Assembly (NCBI RefSeq): GCF_018128905.1
Contig: NZ_CP063808.1
Span: forward strand, 5,332,001-5,396,000
Direction: 5' to 3'
Length of the DNA stretch: 64,000 nt
Source: Streptomyces sp. A2-16
GTDB taxonomy: Bacteria; Actinomycetota; Actinomycetes; Streptomycetales; Streptomycetaceae
The notes below the pieces were generated by a model that was given only the letters and a program-made list of their open reading frames with translations, was not told where the DNA came from and made no database searches. This document shows positions 27,783-36,318 of this stretch, piece by piece. Each line of letters opens with the position of its first letter. Within the stretch, counting starts at the first letter, position 1. Both the position numbers and the translations under genes were made by a program.

Positions 27783-28904
27783 CTACGGTACCGGGACCGA
27801 GTCCGTCTCCTTGGCGCCCTCGGTCGCCGCGAGCGCCTTGTTGCGGCGCACGGAGGACCAGAAGGACCAGCCGATCAGGATCACCCCGACGAGGCCGGTG
27901 ATGATCTCGTTGATCTGGTACTGGATGGTGATCATGAGGATCACGGCGAGGGCGCCGATCGCGTAGTGGGCGCCGTGCTCCAGGTAGACGTAGTCGTCGA
28001 GGGTGCCCTGGCGGACCAGGTACACGGTCAGCGAACGGACGTACATCGCGCCGATGCCGAGGCCCAGCGCCATCAGGACGATGTCGTTGGTGATGGCGAA
28101 CGCGCCGATCACGCCGTCGAAGGAGAAGGAGGCGTCGAGGACCTCGAGGTAGAGGAACATGAAGAACGCGGCCTGGCCCGCCAGTTTGACCGGTGAACCG
28201 GTTCCGCCGGAGCGTTCCGCTTCCGCCTCGCGTTCCTCCTCCTCTTCGAGCTTGTCCTCGAAGTAGCCGGAGAGACCGCCGACGACCATGTAGGTGATCA
28301 GGCCCGCGATGCCGGAGATCAGGACGGTCTGCGCCTTGTCGGCGTGCGCGCCGCCGTGCTGGTGGGCATGGGTGGCGAAGGTGAAGGCGGTGATCAACAG
28401 GACGATCAGCGCGATGCAGACCGACAGCATGTCGACCTTGCCGAGCTTGGCCAGCGGCCGCTCCAGCCAGCCCAGCCACTTGATGTCCCGGTCCTCGAAG
28501 ATGAAGTCCAGGAAGATCATCAGCAGGAACATGCCACCGAACGCGGCGATCGCCGGGTGCGCGTCGGTCACCAGCTGCTGGTAGCGGTCCTTGTCCGTCA
28601 CGGCCAGCTGCACCGCGTCGTACGGATTGAGTTTCGCGGTGATCGCGACGATGACGACCGGGAAGACCAGCCGCATGCCGAAGACGGCGATCAGGACGCC
28701 GATCGTGAGGAAGATCTTCTGCCAGAAGGCGTTCATCTTCTTCAGGATTCCGGCGTTGACCACAGCGTTGTCGAACGACAGGGAGATCTCCAGCACGGCC
28801 AGGATCGCCACGATGCCGAACGCGGCCCAGCCGTCGTAGAGCACTCCTGCGGCCAGGCCGAGCGCGGTGACCGCGAACGCCCAGCGAAAGGTCTTCAGAA
28901 TCAC
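27783..28904 (-). CDS. DUF475/TerC-like multi-pass membrane protein
   Basis: 373 residues with about nine hydrophobic segments. The motifs LEISLSFDNAVVNAGIL and LEVLDASFSFDGVIGAFA are internal echoes of one another, with conserved acidic residues, as in TerC/YkoY metal-related membrane proteins. An acidic cytoplasmic loop (KLEEEEEREAEAE) lies between them. Start GTG 28904 (VILKTFRWAF) is chosen on family resemblance, with GTG 28910 as an alternative. The tellurite/metal or redox role of the family is only loosely known. It lies downstream of the PP2C gene on the same strand. Confidence 0.8.
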   Translation of the reverse strand: MILKTFRWAFAVTALGLAAGVLYDGWAAFGIVAILAVLEISLSFDNAVVNAGILKKMNAFWQKIFLTIGVLIAVFGMRLVFPVVIVAITAKLNPYDAVQLAVTDKDRYQQLVTDAHPAIAAFGGMFLLMIFLDFIFEDRDIKWLGWLERPLAKLGKVDMLSVCIALIVLLITAFTFATHAHQHGGAHADKAQTVLISGIAGLITYMVVGGLSGYFEDKLEEEEEREAEAERSGGTGSPVKLAGQAAFFMFLYLEVLDASFSFDGVIGAFAITNDIVLMALGLGIGAMYVRSLTVYLVRQGTLDDYVYLEHGAHYAIGALAVILMITIQYQINEIITGLVGVILIGWSFWSSVRRNKALAATEGAKETDSVPVP

Positions 28905-29036
28905 TGGCACCAAGTCCTGTTGTCGGGCGGTCGCCCGGGGCGGGCGCAAACGGCCCGTGGGCTCACGCGCGTTGTCTATCACGACCGTGCGTCGCCGGGG
29001 TGTCGCGGGGTGCGGCACGGGCACCCCGTCCGGGTG

Positions 29037-29055
29037 CCGGGCCGGGTCGGCCCGG
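29037..29055. terminator. GC-rich hairpin downstream of the PP2C gene
   Basis: Arms CCGGGCCG (29037-29044) and CGGCCCGG (29048-29055) pair perfectly around a 3-nt loop just after the stop of the phosphatase gene (29061) on the leftward strand. Confidence 0.5.
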
Positions 29056-29060
29056 CCGGA

Positions 29061-30779
29061 TCACGGTCTGGTGGGTGCCCGTACGGCAAGCAGGGCGACG
29101 TCGTCGTCGTTGTGGGCGTGTCGCACCCGGCGCAGCACCTGGTCGGTGAACGAGGCCAGCGGGCGGTGGGCGAGGGCGGCGGCATGTCGGCGCAGGTGCT
29201 GCAGACCCTCGTCGAGGGGACGGCCGACCGCCTCGATCAGGCCGTCGGTGTACAGCAGCAGGGTGGAGCCGGGCGGCAGCAGGGCGGTCGCGTCGGTGCG
29301 CGGGCCGTGGACTCCGGTGCCGAGGAGAATGCCGTGGCCGTCGGTGAGGTATTCGGCCAGGCCGTCGTGGCTGATCAGAAGGGGTGGCGGATGGCCGGCG
29401 TTGGTCCAGGTCAGTTCCCAGTTGCCGTCCTCCCGCTCCTCTATCCGCGCGAAGATCATGGTGGCCATGGTGACGTCGGTGATGTGCATGACCGCCTCGT
29501 CGAGCCGGGCGACGATCCCGCTCGGCGGTTCCTGAAGGGCCCAGGCGTAGGCGCGGAGCATGTTCCGCAGCTGTGCCATGCCGGCCGCGGCCTCCAGGTC
29601 GTGTCCGACGACGTCGCCGACCGCCAGCGCGGTGGCGCCGTCGGAGAGGGTGAAGGCGTCGTACCAGTCGCCGCCGACCTGCGAGGCGTCGGGAGCGGGC
29701 AGGTAGCGGGCGGTCATCTGCAGCCCGGGCACCCGTGGCATCTGGGGCAGCAGGTGGTTCTGCATGGTCTCGGCGACCTTGCGCTGACGCTGGTAGAGAC
29801 GCGCGTTGTCCAGGGCCAGGCCGGCTCGGCGGGCGATGTCCTCGATCAGCGGGAGATCGGCCGTGCTGAAGTCCACCGGGTCCTTGGCCCGGCCCAGCGT
29901 CAGGGCGCCCAGGACGGCGCGGGTGGTGCGGATGGGGGCGATGGCCGCCGAGCGGATACCGGTGGTTTCGAACAGGTGGTGCTGTTCCACCGCGATGCCC
30001 GAATCCGGTTCCCGCCGGTAGGTCTCGGGACCGGCCAGGGTGGAGGCGACCCCGCGCAGGGCTCGGGACAGCGGCATCGGGGATTCCTCCGGGACCGGCG
30101 GCATCGGTCCTTGCAGGTCGTCGTGGCGCACCAGGGCGTCGCCCTCGGCGTGGACGACGACGGCACGCCACACCTCGTCGCGCTCGGTGATCAGGTCGAC
30201 GACGGCCCAGTCGGCCAGCCGGGGCACCACCAGCGTGACCAGGCGGCGCAGCGCCTCCTCGACGTCGAGCGTGGATGTCAGCCGGGTGGTGGTCTCGGCC
30301 AGCAGGGCGAGCCGTTCCAGTTCCGGCATCGATTCGGCCGCCGTCTCCTCTCGGCTGTCGGTCTCCGGTGGGCGCTGGGCGTGCACGAGCACGAGCGTGC
30401 CGACGGCATGGCCGTCCACGTCGTAGGGCGTTATCAGCCATGAGATGGGCAGCAGGGAGCCGTCGCCGCACTCGAAGTGATCCCCCGCGGCCTGGGCGGT
30501 GCGCCCGGCGTGGAACGCCTGCCGCATGCTGCACCGGCTCCGCGGCAAGAGGTGGCCGTGGGCGTCCCGGTGCAGCAGGTCGTGGGCGTCGCGGCCGAGG
30601 AACTCCGCGGCGGGGCGGGCCAGCAGCCGTTCGGCGCGGGTGTTCACGGCGATGACGTGGCCCTCCTCGTCCACGACGTACGCCGCGGTCCCGATGACCT
30701 CGATCGCCCTGGTGAGCCCCGCGTCGGCTGCTGCCGGGGGTCGGCTCCCGAGGGCCCCGGTGTCCTCCGCCGCTGCCAT
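29061..30779 (-). CDS. SpoIIE-type PP2C phosphatase with PAS and GAF sensors
   Basis: 572 residues: N-terminal PAS (about 20-130, AIEVIGTAAYVVDEEGHVIA), GAF (about 150-330) and C-terminal SpoIIE/PP2C (about 355-570) with GGDWYDAF, GDVVGHD and NDDDVALL metal-binding motifs. No transmembrane segment is present. Such proteins dephosphorylate STAS antagonists in response to sensed signals. ATG 30779 is used. It is one of four PP2C phosphatases in the window and lies between the membrane-protein gene and an intergenic region of about 440 bp. Confidence 0.9.
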   Translation of the reverse strand: MAAAEDTGALGSRPPAAADAGLTRAIEVIGTAAYVVDEEGHVIAVNTRAERLLARPAAEFLGRDAHDLLHRDAHGHLLPRSRCSMRQAFHAGRTAQAAGDHFECGDGSLLPISWLITPYDVDGHAVGTLVLVHAQRPPETDSREETAAESMPELERLALLAETTTRLTSTLDVEEALRRLVTLVVPRLADWAVVDLITERDEVWRAVVVHAEGDALVRHDDLQGPMPPVPEESPMPLSRALRGVASTLAGPETYRREPDSGIAVEQHHLFETTGIRSAAIAPIRTTRAVLGALTLGRAKDPVDFSTADLPLIEDIARRAGLALDNARLYQRQRKVAETMQNHLLPQMPRVPGLQMTARYLPAPDASQVGGDWYDAFTLSDGATALAVGDVVGHDLEAAAGMAQLRNMLRAYAWALQEPPSGIVARLDEAVMHITDVTMATMIFARIEEREDGNWELTWTNAGHPPPLLISHDGLAEYLTDGHGILLGTGVHGPRTDATALLPPGSTLLLYTDGLIEAVGRPLDEGLQHLRRHAAALAHRPLASFTDQVLRRVRHAHNDDDVALLAVRAPTRP

Positions 30780-31223
30780 GGCGTCCTCTCCTCGCTGGTG
30801 GGCCGCCGCTCCGTGCCGTTCAGTGGCGGTCGGTGACGGATCACTCCGCCGTCCTGTCCTTCCCGTGTGCCCCGGCAGGCATGTATCCAGCCTCGCCCGT
30901 GAGCGAGTTCTCGCAACCGGTTCGGCGGGAAGCGGCCTGGGGCAGGAGAGGACGCCCTGGCAGGGACGGTGTGCACAGCGCCTGCCCCGGGGCGTGGTCC
31001 GAGCGGGCGGCGTGGACAGCCCCTACCCGGGAGGGAGGTGGATCCGTGCGTGGTCGCGGCACGAGTCGGGAGAGGGCGCCAGGGCGCTCTCCGACGCGCC
31101 CCCGACGCTTCCGTGCGCGGGGCGCACTTGGCTGAATTCCCCCTGCTTTCAAGGAACTTGGCCGCGAGCTGGGTATCCGTGAAGTGACGGGTGCGGACCG
31201 GCGGCATGGGGAGGGCTGGGGCT
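30780..31223. other. intergenic region upstream of two divergent genes
   Basis: About 440 bp between the PP2C gene (leftward) and the membrane protein gene (rightward). It must contain both promoters. A GGGTAT at 31171 looks like a SigB -10, but no matching -35 (GNNT at 14-16 bp) is present. Nothing else is recognised. Confidence 0.35.
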
Positions 31224-31898
31224 GTGGCACGCCTATCGTGGATGTCCGGCCGCGTCCCGTCGGGCCGACCCCGGAAGCGGCACGTGGTGCGCGCGCTGCG
31301 CGCCCAGGGGCTCTACGGGCCCAGGTTCCGTGATGTGCTGCCCGCCTTCGTCGGGGTCATGGCGGCGGTGTGCGTGGTGGCGGCCGTGCTCGCCGCGGGG
31401 TACCGCGCCGCCGGCATCGTCGTCCCTGTCGCCGGTGTCGCGTTCCTGGCCCTGGTCCTCACGGCCGCGATACGGCACTCGCGTCCCGGCGCGCGCCGTC
31501 GGCTGGGCTACTACACCCCGGACGAACTGCTGGAACTCGACACCCAGCAGCTGGCGCTGGCGGTGGCGCGGATGCTGCGCCGGGACGGATGGCGGGTGCG
31601 GCTGATGCCCGCGCCGGACCGGCCGCGCCTGTGCGCCCGGGACGCGGCCGGCCGACGCATCGACGTGGCCTTCCGTCCGGTGGCCGAGCCCCTCCCCGAC
31701 GAGGACCAGCCCCATCCCCACCCGCACGGCGGGGAACAGGCGTCGCCGCTGCGCCTGGTCGTGCATCGCGGTGTCTTCACCGCCCGCGACCTCAGGTGGG
31801 CACAGCGGGAGCGGACGATCCGTCTGCTCGACGGTTCCGCACTGCGGCGGTGGGCGGCGGGCGCCCGTCTCAACGACCTGCTCTCCCAGGAACGCTGA
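31224..31898 (+). CDS. two-pass membrane protein with Mrr-like degenerate nuclease domain
   Basis: 224 residues with two hydrophobic helices (about residues 37-77, DVLPAFVGVMAAVCVVAAVL and IVVPVAGVAFLALVL). After a Gly-Tyr-Tyr-Thr-Pro segment comes LELDTQQLALAVARMLRRDG, then RIDVAFRPVAEP and LRLVVHRG, FTARDLRWAQRE, LLDGSALRRW. This resembles the Mrr/endonuclease-like fold found in actinobacterial membrane proteins, including the Asp after the second strand. The usual Q-x-K catalytic pair seems to be replaced by V-V-H, suggesting no nuclease activity. GTG 31224 is preferred because GGGAGGG sits 9 nt upstream. Confidence 0.6.
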   Translation: MARLSWMSGRVPSGRPRKRHVVRALRAQGLYGPRFRDVLPAFVGVMAAVCVVAAVLAAGYRAAGIVVPVAGVAFLALVLTAAIRHSRPGARRRLGYYTPDELLELDTQQLALAVARMLRRDGWRVRLMPAPDRPRLCARDAAGRRIDVAFRPVAEPLPDEDQPHPHPHGGEQASPLRLVVHRGVFTARDLRWAQRERTIRLLDGSALRRWAAGARLNDLLSQER

Positions 31899-31955
31899 TC
31901 GGCGATCGGTACGCCCCCGCCGCGAAGGAATGCCTCCGGGCCCGCCCCTGCCCCG

Positions 31956-32384
31956 TCAGATCCGCCCGCCGGTCAGGCGGGTGATCGGACCGTGCGTGTG
32001 CCGTCCGGAGCGCCGGCCTGCCGCGTACGACGTGGCGGTGAGCGCGGTCAGTCCCGCCCCCACGCCCGCGGCGATGAGCTTGCGCTGGGCGATCACCGTC
32101 CAGGCGGTCTTGGCGACGGCGGCGGCCTGCCCCGAGGCGGCGATGACGGTCTGGCGGCCGGCCTCGACACTCTTGGCCGCGGTCTGCGCGGCCCCGCTCG
32201 CGGCACCGGCCGTCCGTTCCGCCTTCTCCTTGCCCGCTGACGCGGCGTCATCCGCCTTCGCGGCGGCCTTGTTCGCCGCCTTGCTCGCCGGGGCCGTGGC
32301 ATTGGCGGTGGCACGCCGGGCCTTCGCCGCCGAAGCCTGGGCGGTCGCGGAATCTTGGTTCGTCTGCTCGTTCGATTCACTCAT
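31956..32384 (-). CDS. alanine/lysine-rich protein with C-terminal membrane segment
   Basis: 142 residues. The first 90 are low complexity and helical (SKAANKAAAKADDAASAGKE), rich in Ala/Lys/Thr. The C-terminus has KLIAAGVGAGLTALTATSYA, a hydrophobic stretch, and a basic tail. ATG 32384 (MSESNEQ) is used; the frame also opens 36 nt upstream. It resembles poorly characterised actinobacterial histone-like or stress-envelope proteins, but no function is assigned. Confidence 0.55.
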   Translation of the reverse strand: MSESNEQTNQDSATAQASAAKARRATANATAPASKAANKAAAKADDAASAGKEKAERTAGAASGAAQTAAKSVEAGRQTVIAASGQAAAVAKTAWTVIAQRKLIAAGVGAGLTALTATSYAAGRRSGRHTHGPITRLTGGRI

Positions 32385-32482
32385 GGACACCGCGTTACCG
32401 CTGACTTCGACGGCAAACACGCTCCGGCGAGAGCCTTTTCACTGCATGGCGTCGTCGGCGCGGCGCACCCTGGCGCGGAACG

Positions 32483-32517
32483 GTGACGGCCCGGTGCATG
32501 TCGCACCGGGCCGTCAC
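32483..32517. terminator. perfect 15-bp hairpin after the chitosanase gene
   Basis: Arms GTGACGGCCCGGTGC (32483-32497) and GCACCGGGCCGTCAC (32503-32517) with a 5-nt loop lie 11 bp beyond the chitosanase stop and between it and the Ala-rich gene. Typical rho-independent stem for this GC content, without a long T tract. Confidence 0.8.
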
Positions 32518-32527
32518 CCCTCCCCTG

Positions 32528-33361
32528 TCAGCCGATGTGGTAACTGTCGCCGTAGACCTTCCAGTCCAGCGGCGGGTTCAGGTCGAGGTTGCCCCGGCGC
32601 AGGAAGACGCGTTGGGCGGTGTCGACCCGGCTGGTGTCGCTGTGCGCCTCCTCCTGCTTCATCGCCCACACCCGGGCGTCGAGGAAGGCGTCCAGATACG
32701 TCGTCTCGTTGCCGCCCTGGGCCGGGGGTTTGGCCGAGCGCAGGGCCCGGCGGCGGATGCTGCTGAAGCTGGTCGCGTCGCCGCCGTCGCCGTGCATGAC
32801 GATGGCGTCGTAGTAGGCGAACTGGCCGAGCGCACGCAGCCCGTCCGTCTTGCCCTGCCTGACGGCGGGGTTGAAGTAGACGCGGTCGCGTTCGTCGTTC
32901 TGCGCCTGCTGGAACACCGAGTCCCGGGCGGCCTTGCGCCAGTCGTCGGGGAAGTTCGGGTCCAGGCCGCTGTGGGAGTCGGTGCCGTCGACGCGGCGCA
33001 GGGCCGGCAGATACCCGGCGAGGACGTTGCCGGGCTTGCGGTCGGCGTACAGCTCGACGAGGTCGAGCATGTCGCCGGTGCCGGAGCAGAAGCCGATGAT
33101 GCCGGCGGTGTAGCCGCGGCCGTCGCCTATGTCCTCGATGTACTTGTACTGCGCCTTCCAGTCGAGCGAGGAGTTCTCCGCGCTCGACACCAGCTTCATG
33201 GCGATCTCCTTCTTCGCCGGGTCGTCCAGACCCGGAGCGGCCGTGGCGGCCGCCACGGCGCTCTGGGGACTGAGGATGCCGACGCAGGTCGCCGCTCCCA
33301 GGAAAGCCAGGAGGGTGCGGCGGGACGTGTGGGCGGCCGGGGGCACTGTGTCAGGTTCCAC
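32528..33361 (-). CDS. secreted GH46 chitosanase
   Basis: 277 residues with a Tat signal (SRRTLLAFLG, cleavage after AVAAA near residue 39). The mature part has catalytic Glu62 in SSAENSS and Asp80 in IEDIGDGRG, exactly 18 residues apart as in the known Streptomyces GH46 enzyme (Glu22 and Asp40). It hydrolyses chitosan outside the cell. The GTG start has GGAG 5 nt upstream. A palindromic operator lies about 50 bp upstream of the start, and the gene ends at a strong hairpin. Confidence 0.95.
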   Translation of the reverse strand: MEPDTVPPAAHTSRRTLLAFLGAATCVGILSPQSAVAAATAAPGLDDPAKKEIAMKLVSSAENSSLDWKAQYKYIEDIGDGRGYTAGIIGFCSGTGDMLDLVELYADRKPGNVLAGYLPALRRVDGTDSHSGLDPNFPDDWRKAARDSVFQQAQNDERDRVYFNPAVRQGKTDGLRALGQFAYYDAIVMHGDGGDATSFSSIRRRALRSAKPPAQGGNETTYLDAFLDARVWAMKQEEAHSDTSRVDTAQRVFLRRGNLDLNPPLDWKVYGDSYHIG

Positions 33362-33411
33362 GGAGACTCCAAGTGGAGGTGGGGGGTGGAGAGTTGGTCC
33401 AGACCTGATTG

Positions 33412-33428
33412 TTAGGAATGTTTCCTAC
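33412..33428 (-). promoter_or_regulatory. operator of the chitosanase gene (CsnR-type)
   Basis: TTAGGAATGTTTCCTAC contains TAGGAA-N3-TTCCTA with perfect 6-bp arms. Actinobacterial chitosanase genes are known to be repressed by the ROK-family regulator CsnR at a very similar palindrome in the same position. No ROK-family gene is visible nearby. Confidence 0.7.
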
Positions 33429-33543
33429 CAGTGCCGGGCGAGATCAGTAACCCACTACGCTGAAACTTCGTAGGTTCGAACGAATAACGTTCAGTGCGAC
33501 GGGAGTTCGACCGGCTGCTCGCAGCGGCCGACCGTCGGCAGGG

Positions 33544-34746
33544 CTAACCCCGCGGGACGTCCTTGACGAACACGAGGCCGTCGCTGTCCGCCAAGTGGGC
33601 AGGGTCGAACGGGGCGTAGCCGAACCACGGGGACACACGGGGCGCGGGCGGTGTGTCGCCCAGTGCGGCGGCCAGACGCCGGGCGTCGATCAGGCAGGGG
33701 TCCTCCGGAAGGGCGTACAGGAGTCCCTCGAGGGTGTCCTGCGGCGGTGTGTCCACTCCCCGGTGGCGGAGCGTGCCGAGGGCCGTGGGCACGAAGGCGT
33801 ACTCGGCGCCGAGCCGTGCGCTCACCAGCGCGCCGGCGCTCCACCACTCCACCGGCCCCTCCCACGTCGGCATCGCGCTCTTCTCCCGCTGGAGATGGGA
33901 GTTGTGGGCGTGGACGAGTGCCGGGCCGCGGGCGGCGACGGCGAGGAGGTTGTGGGCCATCATCGAATCCCGCAGCGCGACCAGGCGCGTCATGCGGGCC
34001 GGCGAGGGGTCCGCCATCGCGTGGTGGTAGCGCAGCAGGCCGTTCGCGGTCCGCCCGTACAGACAGGCCCGTTCCCAGTACTCCCGCGAACTCGCCTCGA
34101 TCAAGTGGGGTGTCCGGATCTCGAGCAGTGCCACCAGATCGTCGGTGAGCAGCCGCAGCCGGTCCGCCTCGGCCGACCGCCCCACCGACCGTGCCGGGTC
34201 GGTCATCGCGGTGGGATCGGTCCACCGGTCGTCGGCGCCGAGCAGGTGGTCGAGCGTCTCCGTGGTGCACGGGAGCAGGTGCGCGTCGACCCGGGCCGCG
34301 AGGTGGTCGTGGAGTGCGGTGAGGGCCTCCCGCGGGCTCGCGGCGCCGGTGATCTCCAGCGGCCCGTCGAAGCCGGCGAAGCGGAGCCGCTCATGCGCGG
34401 GCCGACCGTCGTTGTGGGCGCGCATCCAGCGCACGAGTTCGCGGTTGCCCGCGAAGGCGCCCCAGCCGTGGCTGAAACCGTGCTCCATCACCTCGTCGAG
34501 GGTGCCGGTGCCCGAGGTGACGTAGGCGTCCACCAGCAGCCCCCGCACGCAGTCGCTCTCGATCGCGATCGTCCGGTAACCCTCTTCCTCGACGAGTCGG
34601 CGGAAGAGGTCGTTGCGCAGTTCGAGGAGAGTGTCCTCGCCGTGGGTGGGCTCGCCCAGGGCGAGCAGCCGGGGCCGGGTCGGCAGCAGCCCCATGACCG
34701 CGGCGGCGTCGACGGCATGGGCGGTTTCCTTGATGTCAGTCGCCAT
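33544..34746 (-). CDS. erythromycin esterase-like family protein
   Basis: 400 residues of the Ere-like (EreA/EreB) hydrolase fold. The motifs LGEPTHGED, AIESDC and VHAHNSHLQREK carry the Glu/His residues that are essential in the family. It could open a macrolactone or act on an unknown ester; chromosomal Streptomyces relatives have not generally been shown to give macrolide resistance. It is divergent from a TioE-type MerR regulator whose operator sits 4 bp from its start codon. Confidence 0.8.
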   Translation of the reverse strand: MATDIKETAHAVDAAAVMGLLPTRPRLLALGEPTHGEDTLLELRNDLFRRLVEEEGYRTIAIESDCVRGLLVDAYVTSGTGTLDEVMEHGFSHGWGAFAGNRELVRWMRAHNDGRPAHERLRFAGFDGPLEITGAASPREALTALHDHLAARVDAHLLPCTTETLDHLLGADDRWTDPTAMTDPARSVGRSAEADRLRLLTDDLVALLEIRTPHLIEASSREYWERACLYGRTANGLLRYHHAMADPSPARMTRLVALRDSMMAHNLLAVAARGPALVHAHNSHLQREKSAMPTWEGPVEWWSAGALVSARLGAEYAFVPTALGTLRHRGVDTPPQDTLEGLLYALPEDPCLIDARRLAAALGDTPPAPRVSPWFGYAPFDPAHLADSDGLVFVKDVPRG

Positions 34747-34749
34747 GCC

Positions 34750-34767
34750 TTCAACGCTATCGTTGAA
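34750..34767. promoter_or_regulatory. MerR-type operator in the esterase/TioE intergenic region
   Basis: TTCAACGCTATCGTTGAA has 7-bp perfect arms around a 4-bp centre. It lies between the divergent starts (34746 and 34805) and overlaps the ribosome site of the esterase gene. A further TTGAA at 34774 follows. This fits a dimeric MerR protein. Confidence 0.65.
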
Positions 34768-34804
34768 CCTTCGGTTGAAACTTTTCCGCGAGAAGGGCGC
34801 TGAC

Positions 34805-35662
34805 GTGGGCGAAAAGCTTCAAAGCACGGGGCGTCTCAGGCCGGTCGACCTGGCGCGCGGGCACGGGCTGTCGACCCAGGCGGTGCGCAATTACGAGGAG
34901 GCCGGCATCCTTCCGGCCGCCGGGCGCACGCCTCACGGCTACCGCACCTACACCCCGCTGCACGCGGGCGCTCTGCGCGCCTTCCTCGCCCTGGTGCCCG
35001 GCCACGGCCACCGGACGGCGTCGTCGATCATGCGGGCGGTGAACGAGGGGGCCGTCGAGGAGGCGTTCCGTCTCATCGACGAGAGCCATGTCCAGCTCCT
35101 CGACGACCGGCGGACGCTCCAGACCGTCGAGCGGGCTCTGCGTGACCTGGAGCCGGCCACGGCGTCGAGGTCCGGGTCCGTGACCGGGTCCGTGACCGGG
35201 TCCGGGTCCGGGTCCGGGTCCGGGTCCGGGGGCAGGTTCATCGGGCCGCTGGCGGGCGAGCTCGGGATCCGTCCCGCGACGCTGCGCAAATGGGAGGCCG
35301 CGGGGCTGGTGTGCCCGCGCCGCGACGCGGTGACCGGATATCGCGTCTACGACGAGGCCGACGTACGGGACGCCCGGCTGACCCGTCAGCTCAGGCGGGG
35401 CGGCTATCCGCTGGAGCAGATCGCCCCGCTGATCGCCCGGGTACGGCAGGCCGGCGGGCTGGAGCCACTGGCGGACGCGCTGCGCGACTGGCACGGCCGA
35501 CTCGCCGCCCGCGGCCGGGCGATGCTGGCCGGGGCCGCGGAGCTGGACGCGTACCTCCGCGAGCTCGGTCGAGACCAGGGCCGCCGGCCCGAGGGGCAGG
35601 ACGGCTCCCCGGCCTGGCCCGAGGCGCACGGCTCCCCTTCCGGTTCACCCGCGCCGGTGTAG
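34805..35662 (+). CDS. TioE-family MerR-type transcriptional regulator
   Basis: 285 residues with two MerR-like winged-helix units: the first (about 10-75, LRPVDLARGHGLSTQAVRNYEEAGILP) and a second (about 145-215, FIGPLAGELGIRPATLRKWE and YRVYDEADVRDARL). Between them is a Ser/Gly/Val/Thr-rich linker encoded by tandem TCCGGG hexamers. The double-unit plan matches TioE (thiocoraline cluster) regulators. GTG 34805 has GAGAAGG upstream. It probably controls the divergent esterase gene; family inducers are mostly unknown. Confidence 0.8.
   Translation: MGEKLQSTGRLRPVDLARGHGLSTQAVRNYEEAGILPAAGRTPHGYRTYTPLHAGALRAFLALVPGHGHRTASSIMRAVNEGAVEEAFRLIDESHVQLLDDRRTLQTVERALRDLEPATASRSGSVTGSVTGSGSGSGSGSGGRFIGPLAGELGIRPATLRKWEAAGLVCPRRDAVTGYRVYDEADVRDARLTRQLRRGGYPLEQIAPLIARVRQAGGLEPLADALRDWHGRLAARGRAMLAGAAELDAYLRELGRDQGRRPEGQDGSPAWPEAHGSPSGSPAPV
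35168..35230 (+). repeat. TCCGGG hexamer-rich microsatellite inside the TioE gene
   Basis: Tandem TCCGGG and TCCGTGACCGGG units encode the Gly/Ser/Val/Thr linker of the regulator. Its length may vary between strains by slippage in multiples of six. Confidence 0.7.
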
Positions 35663-35871
35663 GCGCGGTCCGAGGCCGGGTGCCCTTGTCGGCAAGTTGC
35701 GCCTTCCCACAACCGCCGGCGCTGCTCTTCCTCCCCCGCCCGGGGCGCGAGGTGACGGGCACGCCGTGGCCGAGCCGTCGCGACCTCCTGGGGCCGACGC
35801 CCGAACGGCCCGGTGGGCGTCGACAGCCGGGGCCATCGGCCGGGCCCCGGCATGCCGGTCGCGCGGCGACT

Positions 35872-36318
35872 TCAGAAGTGGCGTGGCAGACGCACGACCT
35901 GGACGAAGAAGTCGTCGATCTGACGGACCGCGGCGATGAACTGGTCCAGGTCGACCGGCTTGGTGACATACGCGTTGGCGTGGAGCTTGTAACTGCGCAG
36001 GATGTCCTCCTCGGCCGCGGAGGTGGTGAGGACGACCACGGGGATGTGGGACAGCTCCGGATCTGACTTGATCTTCTCCAGGACCTGACGACCGTCGTAC
36101 TTGGGCAGGTTGAGGTCGAGCAGGATGAGGTCCGGCTCCGGCGCGTCCGTGTGGTCGCCGCGCCGGTAGAGGAAGTCCAGGGCCTCCTCGCCGTCCCGGA
36201 CCACATGGAGCGTGTTGCCGATCTTGTTGTCCTCGAACGCCTCACGGGTCATCAGCTCGTCGCCGGGGTCGTCCTCGACGAGGAGCACGTCGATCGGGCT
36301 GGCGGCTGGGGTGGTCAT
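35872..36318 (-). CDS. Rcp1-like single-domain response regulator
   Basis: 148 residues with one receiver domain: DVLLVEDDPGDEL, the phospho-acceptor Asp in LILLDLNLP, Thr/Ser in VVVLTTS and Lys in AYVTKPVD. There is no DNA-binding output, as in cyanobacterial Rcp1-type regulators paired with phytochrome-like kinases. ATG 36318 overlaps the kinase stop by 4 nt (ATGA). It presumably receives phosphate from the CHASE3 kinase. Confidence 0.88.
   Translation of the reverse strand: MTTPAASPIDVLLVEDDPGDELMTREAFEDNKIGNTLHVVRDGEEALDFLYRRGDHTDAPEPDLILLDLNLPKYDGRQVLEKIKSDPELSHIPVVVLTTSAAEEDILRSYKLHANAYVTKPVDLDQFIAAVRQIDDFFVQVVRLPRHF

Noticed and set aside
31171..31176. SigB-type -10 (GGGTAT) before the membrane-protein gene
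   Set aside because: No GNNT -35 element at 14-16 bp upstream.
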